Positions 38,600 to 48,193 of a stretch of DNA of 64,000 bases are shown piece after piece. The translations under genes were made by a program, and so were the position numbers. Under the pieces are notes generated by a model. The model saw only the letters and a list, made by a program, of their open reading frames with translations. It had not been told where the DNA came from and did no database searches. Source of the stretch: Lacimicrobium sp. SS2-24 (GTDB taxonomy: Bacteria; Pseudomonadota; Gammaproteobacteria; Enterobacterales; Alteromonadaceae); NCBI RefSeq assembly GCF_002201535.1, contig NZ_NIWW01000002.1:310001-374000 (forward strand). The letters are read 5' to 3'. Each line of letters starts with the position of its first letter. The stretch's first letter is position 1.

Positions 38600-39547
38600 T
38601 TAGTCCCGGGAAATCTCTTCAGCAATCACTTTGAGATCTTCTACCAGGCACGTGGCTGCAGGCGTGAGCCCACCTTGTGTGCGCATGGTAATGCCAACGG
38701 GCCCCTTTCGTGCCAGATCCGGCACTGGCAATCGACACAGTTCACCGAGCTTTTCATAGGTTCTGAATATCTGGTAAGGCATGGCGGCGAGCATGTCTGT
38801 TTCTCTTAATAGTGTGCGGTTGGTAAGTACTGACACCGATTCTACTACTGGCACAGGTGAGGGGAGTCCCTGATCGCGGAAATTCTGATCCAGTTCGCGA
38901 CGCAGATAGGTTTGCACTGAGGGCAGGATCCAGGACTCTTCCAGCAAGTCTTCTAAACTGAGTATTCCCCGGTTACTCAGGTGATGTCCTGTACGGGCCA
39001 CAATGACAGTGGGCTCCTGATAAAGCTCAACTGAAGTCAGTCCGTCATAATCCTGATGCTCAGGAATACGTCCGACAACCATGTCTAAATCACCCTGAAC
39101 CAGTCCTGGTAACAGGACATCCTGGGTTCCCTCTATGACCGTCACAGAAATATTAGGACGCTCCGAGCGCAACCTGACCAGAGCCTTGGGTAATAAGGTC
39201 AGACTTGCTGTGATCAGCGTACCTACGGTGACGTGGCCGGATAACCCGCCTTGTAAGGAGGTTAACTCTTCACTGACATGTTTGATTTGCGACAACACCA
39301 GTTTGGCGTGCTTGATCAATACCTCGCCATATAACGTTGGGGTGACACCCCGGGATGAGCGTTCGAACAGGGTCAGCTCGTAGGCCGATTCAATATCGCG
39401 AATGATTTTGGTGGCAGCGGGCTGCGCCATATTCATCAGTTGTGCGGCTTTGAAAATGTTGCATTGTTCCCCTACCGTGACCAGCAGTTTCAGGTGCTTG
39501 AGCTTCATCCGGGCGACCATGTCCCTTTGTAATTTTTCCGGTGTCAT
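38600..39547 (-). CDS. LysR-family transcriptional regulator, probable regulator of the kynurenine cluster
   Basis: A 315-residue LysR protein. The N-terminal HTH is at about 15-75 (CNIFKAAQLMNMAQPAATKIIRDIESAYELTLFERSSRG), followed by the two-lobed inducer-binding domain (about 100-305). It is divergent from the semialdehyde dehydrogenase operon with a 260-base gap, the usual LysR layout, so it probably controls that operon. The inducer could be a pathway intermediate; this is inference. Confidence 0.88.
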   Translation of the reverse strand: MTPEKLQRDMVARMKLKHLKLLVTVGEQCNIFKAAQLMNMAQPAATKIIRDIESAYELTLFERSSRGVTPTLYGEVLIKHAKLVLSQIKHVSEELTSLQGGLSGHVTVGTLITASLTLLPKALVRLRSERPNISVTVIEGTQDVLLPGLVQGDLDMVVGRIPEHQDYDGLTSVELYQEPTVIVARTGHHLSNRGILSLEDLLEESWILPSVQTYLRRELDQNFRDQGLPSPVPVVESVSVLTNRTLLRETDMLAAMPYQIFRTYEKLGELCRLPVPDLARKGPVGITMRTQGGLTPAATCLVEDLKVIAEEISRD

Positions 39548-39603
39548 CGATAGCGTCTCTATGCGTGGCTAATTACTATAAGGTTAATAATATACGTGGG
39601 TAA

Positions 39604-39630
39604 TAGTTTCATCTATTAAGTTATAACTAT
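39604..39630. promoter_or_regulatory. Candidate LysR operator between the LysR gene and the ring-cleavage operon
   Basis: ATAGTT and AACTAT half-sites lie 15 bases apart in an AT-rich stretch between the divergent starts (39548-39807). This fits the dyad shape of LysR sites (T-N11-A-like), but the match is weak and rests on position. Confidence 0.3.
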
Positions 39631-39807
39631 CACAATTCATCGGCGAACGAAATAGCCTTTCTCCAGTGCGATCCTCCGCTCTCTATTGTAATAATGATTT
39701 TTATATATCTAAGCGCTTAAATTCTATTTTTATATTATGTTAACGGTCTGTAAAGTCACTCTCAGTCCTTAATCAGGTTGTCAGACAGCCATCATTGAGA
39801 GTCGGGC

Positions 39808-41268
39808 ATGACAGTGAGTATTCTAAAGAACTATATCGCCGGAGAGTTTGTCAGCGGTTGCCGTGAGTTTCGTAATATCAACCCGGTCACTGGCGAGATC
39901 GTTAACCTGGTTTGTGAGGCCGATCAGGAACTGGTCAGTCAGGCCGTCGTTGCCGCCAAGCAAGCTCTCAAAGGGCCCTGGGGGAAATTCTCAGTGCAAC
40001 AGCGAGCAGCGCTTTTACACAAAGTTGCCGATGGTATAGAAGCCAGGTTCGATGAGTTTGTCGCTGCGGAGATGGCCGATACCGGTAAATCTTTGCAACA
40101 GGCATCGAGCATCGACATCCCAAGGGGCGCCGCAAATTTCCGGGTTTTTGCAGACATGGTAAAAACCGCCTCCAGCAACTGTTTTCATAGCGACACAGAG
40201 GATGGTAAAGGGGCACTTAATTACAGTCTTCCTCGCCCATTAGGAGTGGTTGCCGTCATAGCACCCTGGAATCTACCGCTACTTCTGCTTACCTGGAAAT
40301 TGGCCCCCGCATTGGCAGCAGGAAATTGTATCGTCGCCAAACCTTCCGAGGAGACGCCCTCCACAGCCACATTGCTGGCAGAAGTGATGCATGAGGCAGG
40401 GGTGCCAGCAGGCGTATTTAATCTGGTGCATGGATATGGACCTAATTCAGCGGGGGAATTCCTCACCAGCCATCCACAAATCGATGCCATCACGTTTACC
40501 GGTGAGTCGCGCACTGGCAGTGCCATCATGCGAGCAGCCGCTGAGCATGTTAAGCCTTTATCCTTTGAACTGGGAGGCAAGAATGCCGCGGTAATATTCG
40601 CCGATGCTGATTTAGATGACGCCGTTGCCGGCACCGCGCGGTCCGTGTTTACCAATGGTGGCCAGGTTTGTCTGTGTACCGAACGCGTTTATGTACAGCG
40701 GGAAATTTTTGAGACCTTCGTTGACAAGCTTAAGGCTAAGGCTGAGCAACTGAAAATTGGCTGGCCAAAAGAGTCGGATACCGACATGGGACCGCTGATA
40801 TCAGCAGAACATAAAAATAAAGTGCTGTCTTATTATCGTCTGGCACGTGAAGAAGGGGCAACCTTCATTACCGGCGGCGGTGTTCCTGAATTTGGTGACC
40901 AACGGGATCAGGGAGCCTGGGTTGAGCCAACCATCATTACCGGTTTACCAGAAACTTCGCGCTGTATTAAAGAAGAAATTTTCGGACCGATTTGCCATAT
41001 CACGCCGTTTGACACTGAAGAGGAGGCTATAAGCCTTGCCAACGATAGCCGTTATGGTCTGGCGGCTGCCATTTGGACACGAGATATCAGCCGCGGCCAC
41101 CGGGTCGCCAAAGCGATGGATGCAGGTATGGTCTGGGTCAATACCTGGTACCTGCGCGATCTGCGTACGCCATTCGGCGGGGTGAAAATGTCCGGTATCG
41201 GTCGTGAAGGTGGTCAGCACTCGCTGAACTTCTATGCCGAGCCCAGCAACATTTGTATCAAATTATAA
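39808..41268 (+). CDS. 2-aminomuconate/2-hydroxymuconate semialdehyde dehydrogenase
   Basis: A 486-residue NAD+-dependent aldehyde dehydrogenase. The catalytic Glu lies in FELGGKNAAV (about 255) and the nucleophile Cys in NGGQVCLCTE (about 290). In the 3-hydroxyanthranilate pathway this enzyme oxidises 2-aminomuconate 6-semialdehyde (NbaE role); the sequence also resembles 2-hydroxymuconate semialdehyde dehydrogenases of the XylG/DmpC group. The cluster decides the former. First gene of the plus-strand operon; a hydratase starts 9 bases after it. Confidence 0.88.
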   Translation: MTVSILKNYIAGEFVSGCREFRNINPVTGEIVNLVCEADQELVSQAVVAAKQALKGPWGKFSVQQRAALLHKVADGIEARFDEFVAAEMADTGKSLQQASSIDIPRGAANFRVFADMVKTASSNCFHSDTEDGKGALNYSLPRPLGVVAVIAPWNLPLLLLTWKLAPALAAGNCIVAKPSEETPSTATLLAEVMHEAGVPAGVFNLVHGYGPNSAGEFLTSHPQIDAITFTGESRTGSAIMRAAAEHVKPLSFELGGKNAAVIFADADLDDAVAGTARSVFTNGGQVCLCTERVYVQREIFETFVDKLKAKAEQLKIGWPKESDTDMGPLISAEHKNKVLSYYRLAREEGATFITGGGVPEFGDQRDQGAWVEPTIITGLPETSRCIKEEIFGPICHITPFDTEEEAISLANDSRYGLAAAIWTRDISRGHRVAKAMDAGMVWVNTWYLRDLRTPFGGVKMSGIGREGGQHSLNFYAEPSNICIKL

Positions 41269-41277
41269 GAGGTGTTT

Positions 41278-42096
41278 ATGACAACAGGTTGCAGCGACAC
41301 AGAACAGCAGGCCGCTTTGCAATTGCGCCAGGCGGCAGAGTCCGGGGCGCCTTGCAAGCCAATCAGAACCCTATTGGCAGAGCAGGAACTGGATTCTGCC
41401 TATAGGGTGCAGGATATCAACACCCGCCACTGGCAGCAGCAGGGACGACGCCTTGTCGGTCGCAAAATTGGTCTGACATCCAAAGTGGTGCAGAGCCAAC
41501 TGGGGGTTGATCAGCCTGACTTTGGTGCGTTGTTTTCGGATATGGCGATCGCTGAAGGTGAAGAGATTGCCTCTGCCAGACTGATGCAGCCTAAAATAGA
41601 AGCGGAGGTTGCGCTGGTGCTGGAAAAAGATCTGGATATGGAGCAGCCCACTGTCGCGGATGTCATTCGAGCGACGGCGTTCGCTTTGCCTGCACTGGAA
41701 ATTGTCGACAGCCGCATTGCAAACTGGGATATCAATATTCTCGATACCATTGCCGACAATGCATCCAGTGGCCTTTATGTCCTTGGCAGTAAGCCTGTGA
41801 GTCTCAGTCAGCTCGATCTCAAAACCAGCGCCATGACGCTTTGGAAACGCGGACAGCCTATTTCCACCGGTGCCGGCGTAGCCTGTCTTGGCAATCCCCT
41901 GAGTGCGGCCTTATGGCTGGCTCGAACCATGAGCAAGTTTGGTCAGCCGCTGCGAGAGGGCGATACGATTCTAACCGGTGCGTTAGGGCCCATGGTTGCC
42001 GTTCAACCGGGAGACGTATTTGAATGTCAGATCAGCGGACTCGGCAGTGTGAGTGCATTTTTTGCTGAGGATTCGGCCACAGGAGAACAGGCATGA
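41278..42096 (+). CDS. 2-oxopent-4-enoate hydratase
   Basis: A 272-residue member of the MhpD/DmpE hydratase family (fumarylacetoacetase-like fold). The blocks VGRKIGLTSKVVQSQLGVDQPDFGALFSDM and ALEIVDSRIANWDI are typical. It hydrates 2-oxopent-4-enoate to 4-hydroxy-2-oxovalerate (NbaH role). The ATG at 41278 is used; the longer reading needs a GTG. It overlaps the next gene by 4 bases (ATGA). Confidence 0.87.
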   Translation: MTTGCSDTEQQAALQLRQAAESGAPCKPIRTLLAEQELDSAYRVQDINTRHWQQQGRRLVGRKIGLTSKVVQSQLGVDQPDFGALFSDMAIAEGEEIASARLMQPKIEAEVALVLEKDLDMEQPTVADVIRATAFALPALEIVDSRIANWDINILDTIADNASSGLYVLGSKPVSLSQLDLKTSAMTLWKRGQPISTGAGVACLGNPLSAALWLARTMSKFGQPLREGDTILTGALGPMVAVQPGDVFECQISGLGSVSAFFAEDSATGEQA

Positions 42097-42896
42097 ACAA
42101 TAAACAGCATCAGACTCAGCAACTGGCCGAACGTTTGGATAAGGCGGCAATGACAGCCACAGCAACAGCGCAGTTGAGCGAGGATTTTCCGGAGATCGAC
42201 CTGCAACAGGCTTATAAGATCCAGCAAGCCAGTATTGCCCGCCGATTATCGCGTAAAGAAAGGTTGGTTGGTGTAAAAATGGGTTTCACCAGTCGAGCCA
42301 AAATGGTGCAAATGGGCGTTGATGACCTGATCTGGGGCCAACTGACCGACAGTATGCAACTCGTGGAAGGTGGGATGCTGGAAATGCAACATTATGTGCA
42401 TCCCCGGATTGAACCGGAGATCGCCTTTCGGCTGAAGACGTCCCTGAAAGGAAAAGTCAGTCTGACTGAAGCCATGGCCGCCGTGGATTCGCTGGCGCCT
42501 GCGTTGGAAATTATCGACTCGCGTTACGCCAATTTTAAGTTTTCACTGACCGATGTGGTGGCCGATAACTCTTCTTCATCGGCTTTTGTACTGGGCCCCT
42601 GGTGCAGTCCAACTGAAGACATTAGTAATCAGGCGATGATTCTGAACATCAATGGTCGGGCTAAGGAGGTGGGCTCATCTTCTGCCATTCTGGGCAACCC
42701 CTATCGTTCCCTCGTTGAAGCGGCAAGGCTGGCCGGTGAAGCCGGACTCTGTCTGGAAGCCGGATGGACAGTTTTGGCAGGGGCTGCCACCGCGGCTCAG
42801 GCCATTCCAGCCAACAGTCATATTCATCTTCAAACCTCTGGCTTAGGAGATGTGCATCTTTACACATCAAATCCCAAACAAGGAGAGCAAGGATGA
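42093..42896 (+). CDS. 4-oxalocrotonate decarboxylase
   Basis: A 267-residue paralogue of the hydratase, in the DmpH/XylI decarboxylase branch: [29 protein letters not shown] and [11 protein letters not shown] are characteristic. It converts 4-oxalocrotonate to 2-oxopent-4-enoate (NbaG role). These decarboxylases work as a complex with the hydratase encoded just upstream. Both ends overlap neighbours by 4 bases, so translation is coupled. Confidence 0.87.
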   Translation: MNNKQHQTQQLAERLDKAAMTATATAQLSEDFPEIDLQQAYKIQQASIARRLSRKERLVGVKMGFTSRAKMVQMGVDDLIWGQLTDSMQLVEGGMLEMQHYVHPRIEPEIAFRLKTSLKGKVSLTEAMAAVDSLAPALEIIDSRYANFKFSLTDVVADNSSSSAFVLGPWCSPTEDISNQAMILNINGRAKEVGSSSAILGNPYRSLVEAARLAGEAGLCLEAGWTVLAGAATAAQAIPANSHIHLQTSGLGDVHLYTSNPKQGEQG

Positions 42897-43327
42897 AATC
42901 GACCGCTACGCTGGTAAAAGGTAAGGCGACGCCACGAGGCGCGTTCCCGCACATTAAGCGCGCCGGTGACCTGTTATTCATTTCTGGTACCAGCTCCCGT
43001 TTACCTGACAACAGTATTGTTGGCGCAACGGCAGATAAAATGGGTACCACGACACTGGATATTAAGGCACAGACCCGCGCTGTTATCGATAATATCGCCG
43101 ACATACTTGCCGCTGAGGGTGCGACATTACAGGATCTGGTAGAACTGAATACCTTTTTGGTGAATATGAATGACTTCGGTGGATACAACCAGGTATACGC
43201 AGAATATTTTGATGAACAAGGGCCGGTACGAACGACCGTCGCCGTGCATCAGTTACCCCATCCACACCTTCTGATTGAAATTAAGGGCGTCGCTTACTGC
43301 CCTCTGCAAAAAAAGGACATCCTATGA
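42893..43327 (+). CDS. 2-aminomuconate deaminase (RidA family)
   Basis: A 144-residue RidA/YjgF-fold protein: [20 protein letters not shown], the central helix and [14 protein letters not shown] at the C-terminus. In this operon it fits the 2-aminomuconate deaminase (NbaF) that releases ammonia from 2-aminomuconate to give 4-oxalocrotonate. The ATG at 42893 overlaps the decarboxylase stop and has AGGAGAGCAAGG before it; the longer frame to 42764 is rejected. Confidence 0.85.
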   Translation: MKSTATLVKGKATPRGAFPHIKRAGDLLFISGTSSRLPDNSIVGATADKMGTTTLDIKAQTRAVIDNIADILAAEGATLQDLVELNTFLVNMNDFGGYNQVYAEYFDEQGPVRTTVAVHQLPHPHLLIEIKGVAYCPLQKKDIL

Positions 43328-43839
43328 GTCAGTTAAAAGCCTTCAACTTCCAGCAATGGCTGGAAGACAACCAGAGCAAACTAAAGCCACCGGTTAACAA
43401 TGCCATGATCTGGGAAGACGCGGATATGATGTGCACCGTGGTGGGCGGCCCGAATCATAGACTGGACTATCATGTGGATCCGGTGGAGGAATTTTTCTAT
43501 CAGTTTAAAGGTAATGCTTATCTCAATATCATGGGAGAGGATGGTCCATATAAGCTGGAATTAAAAGAAGGCGATGTGTTCCTGCTGCCCCCCTATGTTC
43601 CCCACTCGCCGCAACGTCCTGAAGCGAATAGTCTGTGTCTGGTGATTGAGCCTAAGCGTCCGTCCGGGAAAAAAGACGCGTTTCGCTGGTATTGTCTGAA
43701 TTGCAATCACATGCTGCATGAAGTGCAGGTGGAATTAGTCTCCATCGTTAACGATCTACCGCCGTTGTTTGATGCTTTTGCGCAGAATGAGCAATTGCGT
43801 ACCTGCAATGCCTGCGGTCAATTGCACCCGGGTAAATAG
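43324..43839 (+). CDS. 3-hydroxyanthranilate 3,4-dioxygenase
   Basis: A 171-residue cupin dioxygenase that opens the ring of 3-hydroxyanthranilate to 2-amino-3-carboxymuconate semialdehyde (NbaC role). Fe(II) ligands are His50, Glu56 and His94 ([21 protein letters not shown]). A second, rubredoxin-like iron site typical of the bacterial enzyme is present: Cys124/Cys127 (CLNC) and Cys161/Cys164 (CNAC). It overlaps the deaminase stop by 4 bases. Confidence 0.95.
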   Translation: MSQLKAFNFQQWLEDNQSKLKPPVNNAMIWEDADMMCTVVGGPNHRLDYHVDPVEEFFYQFKGNAYLNIMGEDGPYKLELKEGDVFLLPPYVPHSPQRPEANSLCLVIEPKRPSGKKDAFRWYCLNCNHMLHEVQVELVSIVNDLPPLFDAFAQNEQLRTCNACGQLHPGK

Positions 43840-43847
43840 GAGTGACG

Positions 43848-44843
43848 ATGAAACTGATTGATATGCACGCACACTTTTTCCCGGCATCCGTTCCCGATTT
43901 TGCCAGCCGCTTTTCAAATAATGGCTGGCCAACGGTCGTCCATCGCAATAGTGAGCAGGCTGACATTGTAATTGATGGTAACGTCTTCAGGCCCATTACG
44001 CATGCGTGCTGGGACACTCAGAAGCGCCTGGCTGATATGGACGTGCTTGGCATCGATACTCAGATAATCTGTGCGACGCCAGTTTTATTTGCTTATCACC
44101 GCCCCGTAGAGCAGACCCTGGCGCTGGCAGAATGGCTAAACGATGAAGCGCTGGAGATGTGTCAACCTTCAACGCAGCGCCTCAAAGCCTTATGTCAGGT
44201 ACCACTTCAGGATATTGATGCGGCCTGCAAGGAAGTTTCCCGTTGCATGGACAACGGCCATGTCGGTGTACAGATCGGTAATCATGTTGGGCTGAAGAAT
44301 CTCGATGATGAGGGCATTGTCAGTTTTTTACACCACTGTGCTGACATTGGCGCCCCGGTGTTGATTCATCCCTGGGACATGATGGCACCGGAAAGAATGC
44401 CTAAGTATATGCTGCCCTGGCTGGTGGCGATGCCAGCCGAAACCCAGTTATCCATATTGTCACTGATTCTGTCAGGTGCCTTCGAGCGCTTGCCTAAGAG
44501 CCTCAAAATTTGTTTTGCCCATGGGGGTGGCAGTTTCCCCTACCTGATCGGTCGTGTAGATAATGCCTGGCGGCATCGCGACATTGTACGTCAGGACTGT
44601 CCGCATCTGCCCTCCAGCTACATGGACAGGTTCTATGTGGATTCAGCTGTGTTCCACCCAGATGCCCTCGAACTCCTGGTGAAAACCATGGGAGAAAAGA
44701 GAGTGATGTTAGGGTCTGATTATCCGTTTCCGCTGGGGGAGCAGGTAATTGGCGAACTGGTGAAAGATCATTCAACACTGAGTGACAATGTAAAGTCTCG
44801 CATTCTGGCACATAACGCCGCTGAGTTTTTTAATCTGGACTGA
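43848..44843 (+). CDS. 2-amino-3-carboxymuconate-6-semialdehyde decarboxylase (ACMSD)
   Basis: A 331-residue amidohydrolase-superfamily enzyme. The metal-binding HxH is in LIDMHAHFFP (His7, His9). The family motifs FAHGGGSFPYLIGR (metal His) and MLGSDYPFPLGEQ (Asp) follow. It removes the carboxyl group of ACMS before it can cyclise to quinolinate (NbaD role). The ATG at 43848 is preferred: AGGAGTGACG precedes it. Sits between the dioxygenase and the LVIVD protein. Confidence 0.93.
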   Translation: MKLIDMHAHFFPASVPDFASRFSNNGWPTVVHRNSEQADIVIDGNVFRPITHACWDTQKRLADMDVLGIDTQIICATPVLFAYHRPVEQTLALAEWLNDEALEMCQPSTQRLKALCQVPLQDIDAACKEVSRCMDNGHVGVQIGNHVGLKNLDDEGIVSFLHHCADIGAPVLIHPWDMMAPERMPKYMLPWLVAMPAETQLSILSLILSGAFERLPKSLKICFAHGGGSFPYLIGRVDNAWRHRDIVRQDCPHLPSSYMDRFYVDSAVFHPDALELLVKTMGEKRVMLGSDYPFPLGEQVIGELVKDHSTLSDNVKSRILAHNAAEFFNLD

Positions 44844-44883
44844 ATCTTATAACCGAAAAGACTACGGGTCTGCAGGAGTCATA

Positions 44884-46611
44884 ATGAAGATATATCACCG
44901 AACCAGTCTTGCTATTTTAGTTGCACTTGGACTCAACGGTCTGGCTCACGCCAGCCCCTGGGACATCAGTAAAGACGCCCCGATTAATATCAAAGATCCG
45001 ATGGTGGCAATACAGGCAGGCATGTCAACTGATCGAAGCCCTAACCCCCCTGCAGCGGACAGTTATGGCATGCAGTCAGATGGCAGTTTTAAACATCCTG
45101 TTGCGGCACCCGAATCTCATGATTCCCATCCTTTTGCCGGGCAACTGGATTACTGGGATACAGAAAGTTACATCAAGAATATGAAGGTGGAGGCTTACTA
45201 TCCGATTCAGGTTGAGCCTTTTCATACCTGGCAGAATATCGTGGACTTTGATGGTAAACGTTACCTCTACCAGTATGTCCGTGGCGATCTGAAGATCTTC
45301 GATATTACCAATCCGAAAAAGGTTGAGCTGTTGCTGACCAAAGGGCATACCTGGGGCCCGGAAGGGGGCGGCGAGCCAGTTAACCCGTTCCCTGAGGGGG
45401 AAATGATGGGCGCAGCGTCCATCAAGTGGAGTGAAACACGGCAAAACTATGTAATGGTGCAGGCTTATGAGATTCGCCGTTTTGGTTTGCTGCGCGATAA
45501 ATATCGTCAGCCGGACAAGGTAGAGGCCATTCGCAAGAGTCCACACCTTAAAGGCTTTAAAGTTTATGAAATGAAAGGCCCGATGCCTCAAGACTGGATC
45601 TTACTGGCAGAGCGCACCACTGATATCCTCAATCCGGATGCCCCGGTGGGCGAGCAGCAGGGTTCCGGTGTGCGTGATATTCCGGCCTACTATGGTGATG
45701 GCATTATGTATGTGGCGGCGGCGCCCGATAAGCGTTATGGCCTCACTGAATATCCTAATGATCTATACAGCGCTGGCTATCAGGCATGGGATATGTCTGA
45801 TCCGGCCAATCCCAGATTCCTGGATATGCTTTCCGTTCCTGGCCAGATTATCGGCGACCCCGAACATGAGGCCGTATACAGGGCCGATGCACGGGTAGGC
45901 AACCGTACCTCCTGGATGGGTGCTCGTATGGCACTGTTTCTGCCCCATAAAGATTCCCGCTATGGCTATGCCGCCATGGGTGGCTTGGGTTTCTATGTCG
46001 TGGATATCAGTGACCCTAGCAATATGAAGGTGGTGGGCAACCTGAAGTTTCCGCCGAATATCGCCGGTACTGAAGGGGATTTCATCGATGTTTCTCAGGT
46101 TGAGGAAACTGGTCTGGTTTATTTTAGTGGTTACCCGCTAAATGAAGATTGCTATGAGCCCTATAAAAATATTCATATTATCGACGTATCCGATCCAACC
46201 AATCCGGTAGAAAAGGGCGTTATGCCCAGGCCGAAGCCGCCTGCCGATGCCGCCTTTACTGATTTTTGTCAGCGCCGTGGCAGTTTCGGGCCAAAACGCA
46301 CCGGGGCTTATCATCAACCCGGAGTCGCCAAACAGGGCATTCTGCCCTTTAACTTCTATAACGCCGGTTTGCAGGTGTTTGATGTCTCCAACCCGGAAAA
46401 ACCGCAAATCAGTGCCTACTTTGTGCCGCCTTTTGCACCGGATAAGGTGGCCAGTTATGCCATGGGGAATCTGTCTCACTCAGTGTATGTGGAATATGAC
46501 CGCAATCTGTTTTGGTTATTTACTAACCATGGGTTCTACGCGCTATCCAGCCCGGTATTGGGTGAGCCGAGCTTCAGCGCACCCAAGACACCCTGGCCAC
46601 CCAGACCGTAA
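44884..46611 (+). CDS. Exported LVIVD-repeat (beta-propeller-like) protein
   Basis: A 575-residue protein with a signal peptide (cut after LAHA, about 23). At least five LVIVD-type blades are visible: LKIFDITNPKKVELL, YQAWDMSDPANPRFLDM, FYVVDISDPSNMKVVG, IHIIDVSDPTNPVEKG and LQVFDVSNPEKPQISAYF. The fold is likely a propeller; function is unknown. It is 40 bases past ACMSD and ends with a strong terminator, so it appears to be the last gene of the kynurenine operon. It would act outside the cytoplasm. Confidence 0.8.
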   Translation: MKIYHRTSLAILVALGLNGLAHASPWDISKDAPINIKDPMVAIQAGMSTDRSPNPPAADSYGMQSDGSFKHPVAAPESHDSHPFAGQLDYWDTESYIKNMKVEAYYPIQVEPFHTWQNIVDFDGKRYLYQYVRGDLKIFDITNPKKVELLLTKGHTWGPEGGGEPVNPFPEGEMMGAASIKWSETRQNYVMVQAYEIRRFGLLRDKYRQPDKVEAIRKSPHLKGFKVYEMKGPMPQDWILLAERTTDILNPDAPVGEQQGSGVRDIPAYYGDGIMYVAAAPDKRYGLTEYPNDLYSAGYQAWDMSDPANPRFLDMLSVPGQIIGDPEHEAVYRADARVGNRTSWMGARMALFLPHKDSRYGYAAMGGLGFYVVDISDPSNMKVVGNLKFPPNIAGTEGDFIDVSQVEETGLVYFSGYPLNEDCYEPYKNIHIIDVSDPTNPVEKGVMPRPKPPADAAFTDFCQRRGSFGPKRTGAYHQPGVAKQGILPFNFYNAGLQVFDVSNPEKPQISAYFVPPFAPDKVASYAMGNLSHSVYVEYDRNLFWLFTNHGFYALSSPVLGEPSFSAPKTPWPPRP

Positions 46612-46642
46612 AGCCGGTAGTTGTTAACGGTATTAATAAACA

Positions 46643-46664
46643 GGGGGCTGCGGCCCCCTTTTTT
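46643..46664 (+). terminator. Terminator after the LVIVD-repeat gene
   Basis: GGGGGC-TGCG-GCCCCC followed by TTTTTT, 32 bases after the stop. It closes the plus-strand kynurenine operon. Confidence 0.93.
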
Positions 46665-46670
46665 GTCTTT

Positions 46671-47127
46671 CCCGCATGTTGTTGGCGGGAACCCAGCTAT
46701 CTTAAGACACCGAAATGAAAAGGCACTGGATGCCCGATAACAGCACTCGGGCATGACCGGCGGTTATGAATCCTTGTTCAGGCATTATAGCCTGTCGTTC
46801 CCGCATGTTGTTGGCGGGAACCCAGCGACTTTAAGATAAGACACCGAAACGAAAACGGCACTGGATGCCCGATAACAGCACTCGGGCATTACAGCCTGTC
46901 GTTCCCGCATGTTGTTGGCGGGAACCCAGCGACTTTAAGACACCGAAACGAAAAAGGCACTGGATGCCCGATAATGGCACTCGGGCATGACCGGCGGTTA
47001 TGAATCCTTGCTCAGGCATTACAGCCTGTCGTTCCCGCATGTTGTTGGCGGGAACCTAGCGACTTTAAGACACCGAAACGAAAACGGCACTGGATGCCCG
47101 ATAACAGCACTCGGGCATGACAGATGG
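46671..47127. repeat. Tandem array of four hairpin repeats between convergent operons
   Basis: Units start at 46671, 46800, 46904 and 47034. Each carries two hairpins: CCCGC-atgttgttg-GCGGG followed by AACCCAGC, then TGCCCGA-N9-TCGGGCA. Full units are about 130 bases; unit 2 is about 104 bases and lacks the segment around GGTTATGAATCCTTG, and the last is cut at the aldolase gene. These are dispersed-type (REP/MITE-like) repeats, not a CRISPR. The gap 46612-47163 contains nothing else except the upstream terminator. Confidence 0.9.
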
Positions 47128-47163
47128 TCTAACAAGTATGTTGCAGGCCGGTGCCCGGCGGGA

Positions 47164-48183
47164 CTAATTCTGGCGGGCCATATCCAGTGCCAGGTCTTCA
47201 ATCATATCTTCCTGGCCACCGACGGTACCGCGTTTACCCAGCTCCACCAGAATATCTCTGGCGCTGACACCGTGACGGGCTTCCGCCCGCTTGGCAAACA
47301 GCAGAAAAGAGGAATATACGCCGGCATAGCCTAGTGTCAGCGCATCCCTGTCAACACGGATTGGCTGATCCATCATCGGCACCACCAGATCTTCTGCCAC
47401 GTCCATGATCTTATACAGATCGATATTATGTTTGGCGCCCATGCGATCAAGCACCGCCACCAGCACCTCAAGGGGGGTATTGCCGGCACCTGCACCCAGA
47501 CCGGCGACAGAACCATCGATTCGGCTGGCGCCAGCTTCGATAGCCGCGAGGGAGTTAGCTACGCCCATGGCGAGGTTATGATGACCATGAAAACCGATTT
47601 CGGTCTTGTTTGACAGGTGCTGACGTAACAGCCCGATTTTGGCGGTCACTTCATCGGGTAACATGAAACCGGCTGAGTCGGTGCAGTAAATACAGTTAGC
47701 GCCGTATGATTCCATTAATTTTGCCTGTTCCAGAAGTTGTTCGGCGCTGATCATATGGGCCATCATCAGGAAGCCAACTGTATCCAGGCCCAGTTTGGCC
47801 GACAGGCCAATATGTTGCTCTGAAACATCCGCTTCAGTGCAGTGAGTGGCAACCCGAATGCAGCTTACGCCCAGATCTTTGGCCATGCGCAGATGATCAA
47901 CGGTACCGATACCCGGAAGCAGTAAGGCCGAAATTTTTGCCTGGCGCATTTTGGGAACAACGGCTTTGAGGTATTCTTCGTCACTGTGTGCGGCAAAGCC
48001 ATAATTGAGGGAGGCTCCGCCAAGGCCATCGCCGTGGGTAACTTCAATCATGGGCATGCCCGCCTCATCAAGACCGGTGGCTATATCGACCATCTGCTGC
48101 AATGATATCTGATGTTGTTTGGCATGCATGCCATCGCGCAGACTCATGTCATGCAGCGTTACGGCTTTGTTGGTTAAATTCAT
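47164..48183 (-). CDS. 4-hydroxy-2-oxovalerate aldolase
   Basis: A 339-residue DmpG/MhpE-type aldolase that splits 4-hydroxy-2-oxovalerate into pyruvate and acetaldehyde. It has the HMGL-like TIM barrel start [16 protein letters not shown] and the metal-site HGHHNLAMG near 200. The C-terminal helices that bind the partner dehydrogenase are present. The ATG at 48183 with GGAG before it is preferred to 48216. It is 10 bases after the acetaldehyde dehydrogenase; the two form a channelled complex in this family (NbaI role). Confidence 0.95.
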   Translation of the reverse strand: MNLTNKAVTLHDMSLRDGMHAKQHQISLQQMVDIATGLDEAGMPMIEVTHGDGLGGASLNYGFAAHSDEEYLKAVVPKMRQAKISALLLPGIGTVDHLRMAKDLGVSCIRVATHCTEADVSEQHIGLSAKLGLDTVGFLMMAHMISAEQLLEQAKLMESYGANCIYCTDSAGFMLPDEVTAKIGLLRQHLSNKTEIGFHGHHNLAMGVANSLAAIEAGASRIDGSVAGLGAGAGNTPLEVLVAVLDRMGAKHNIDLYKIMDVAEDLVVPMMDQPIRVDRDALTLGYAGVYSSFLLFAKRAEARHGVSARDILVELGKRGTVGGQEDMIEDLALDMARQN

Positions 48184-48193
48184 AGGATTCTCC

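Noticed and set aside
46536-47040. Short ORFs (72 and 69 codons) with similar peptides
   Set aside because: Both are translations of the tandem hairpin repeats, which explains their mutual similarity.
46671-47127. CRISPR-like tandem repeat
   Set aside because: Units of 94-130 bases with internal hairpins are adjacent, with no unique spacers of constant length and no cas genes.
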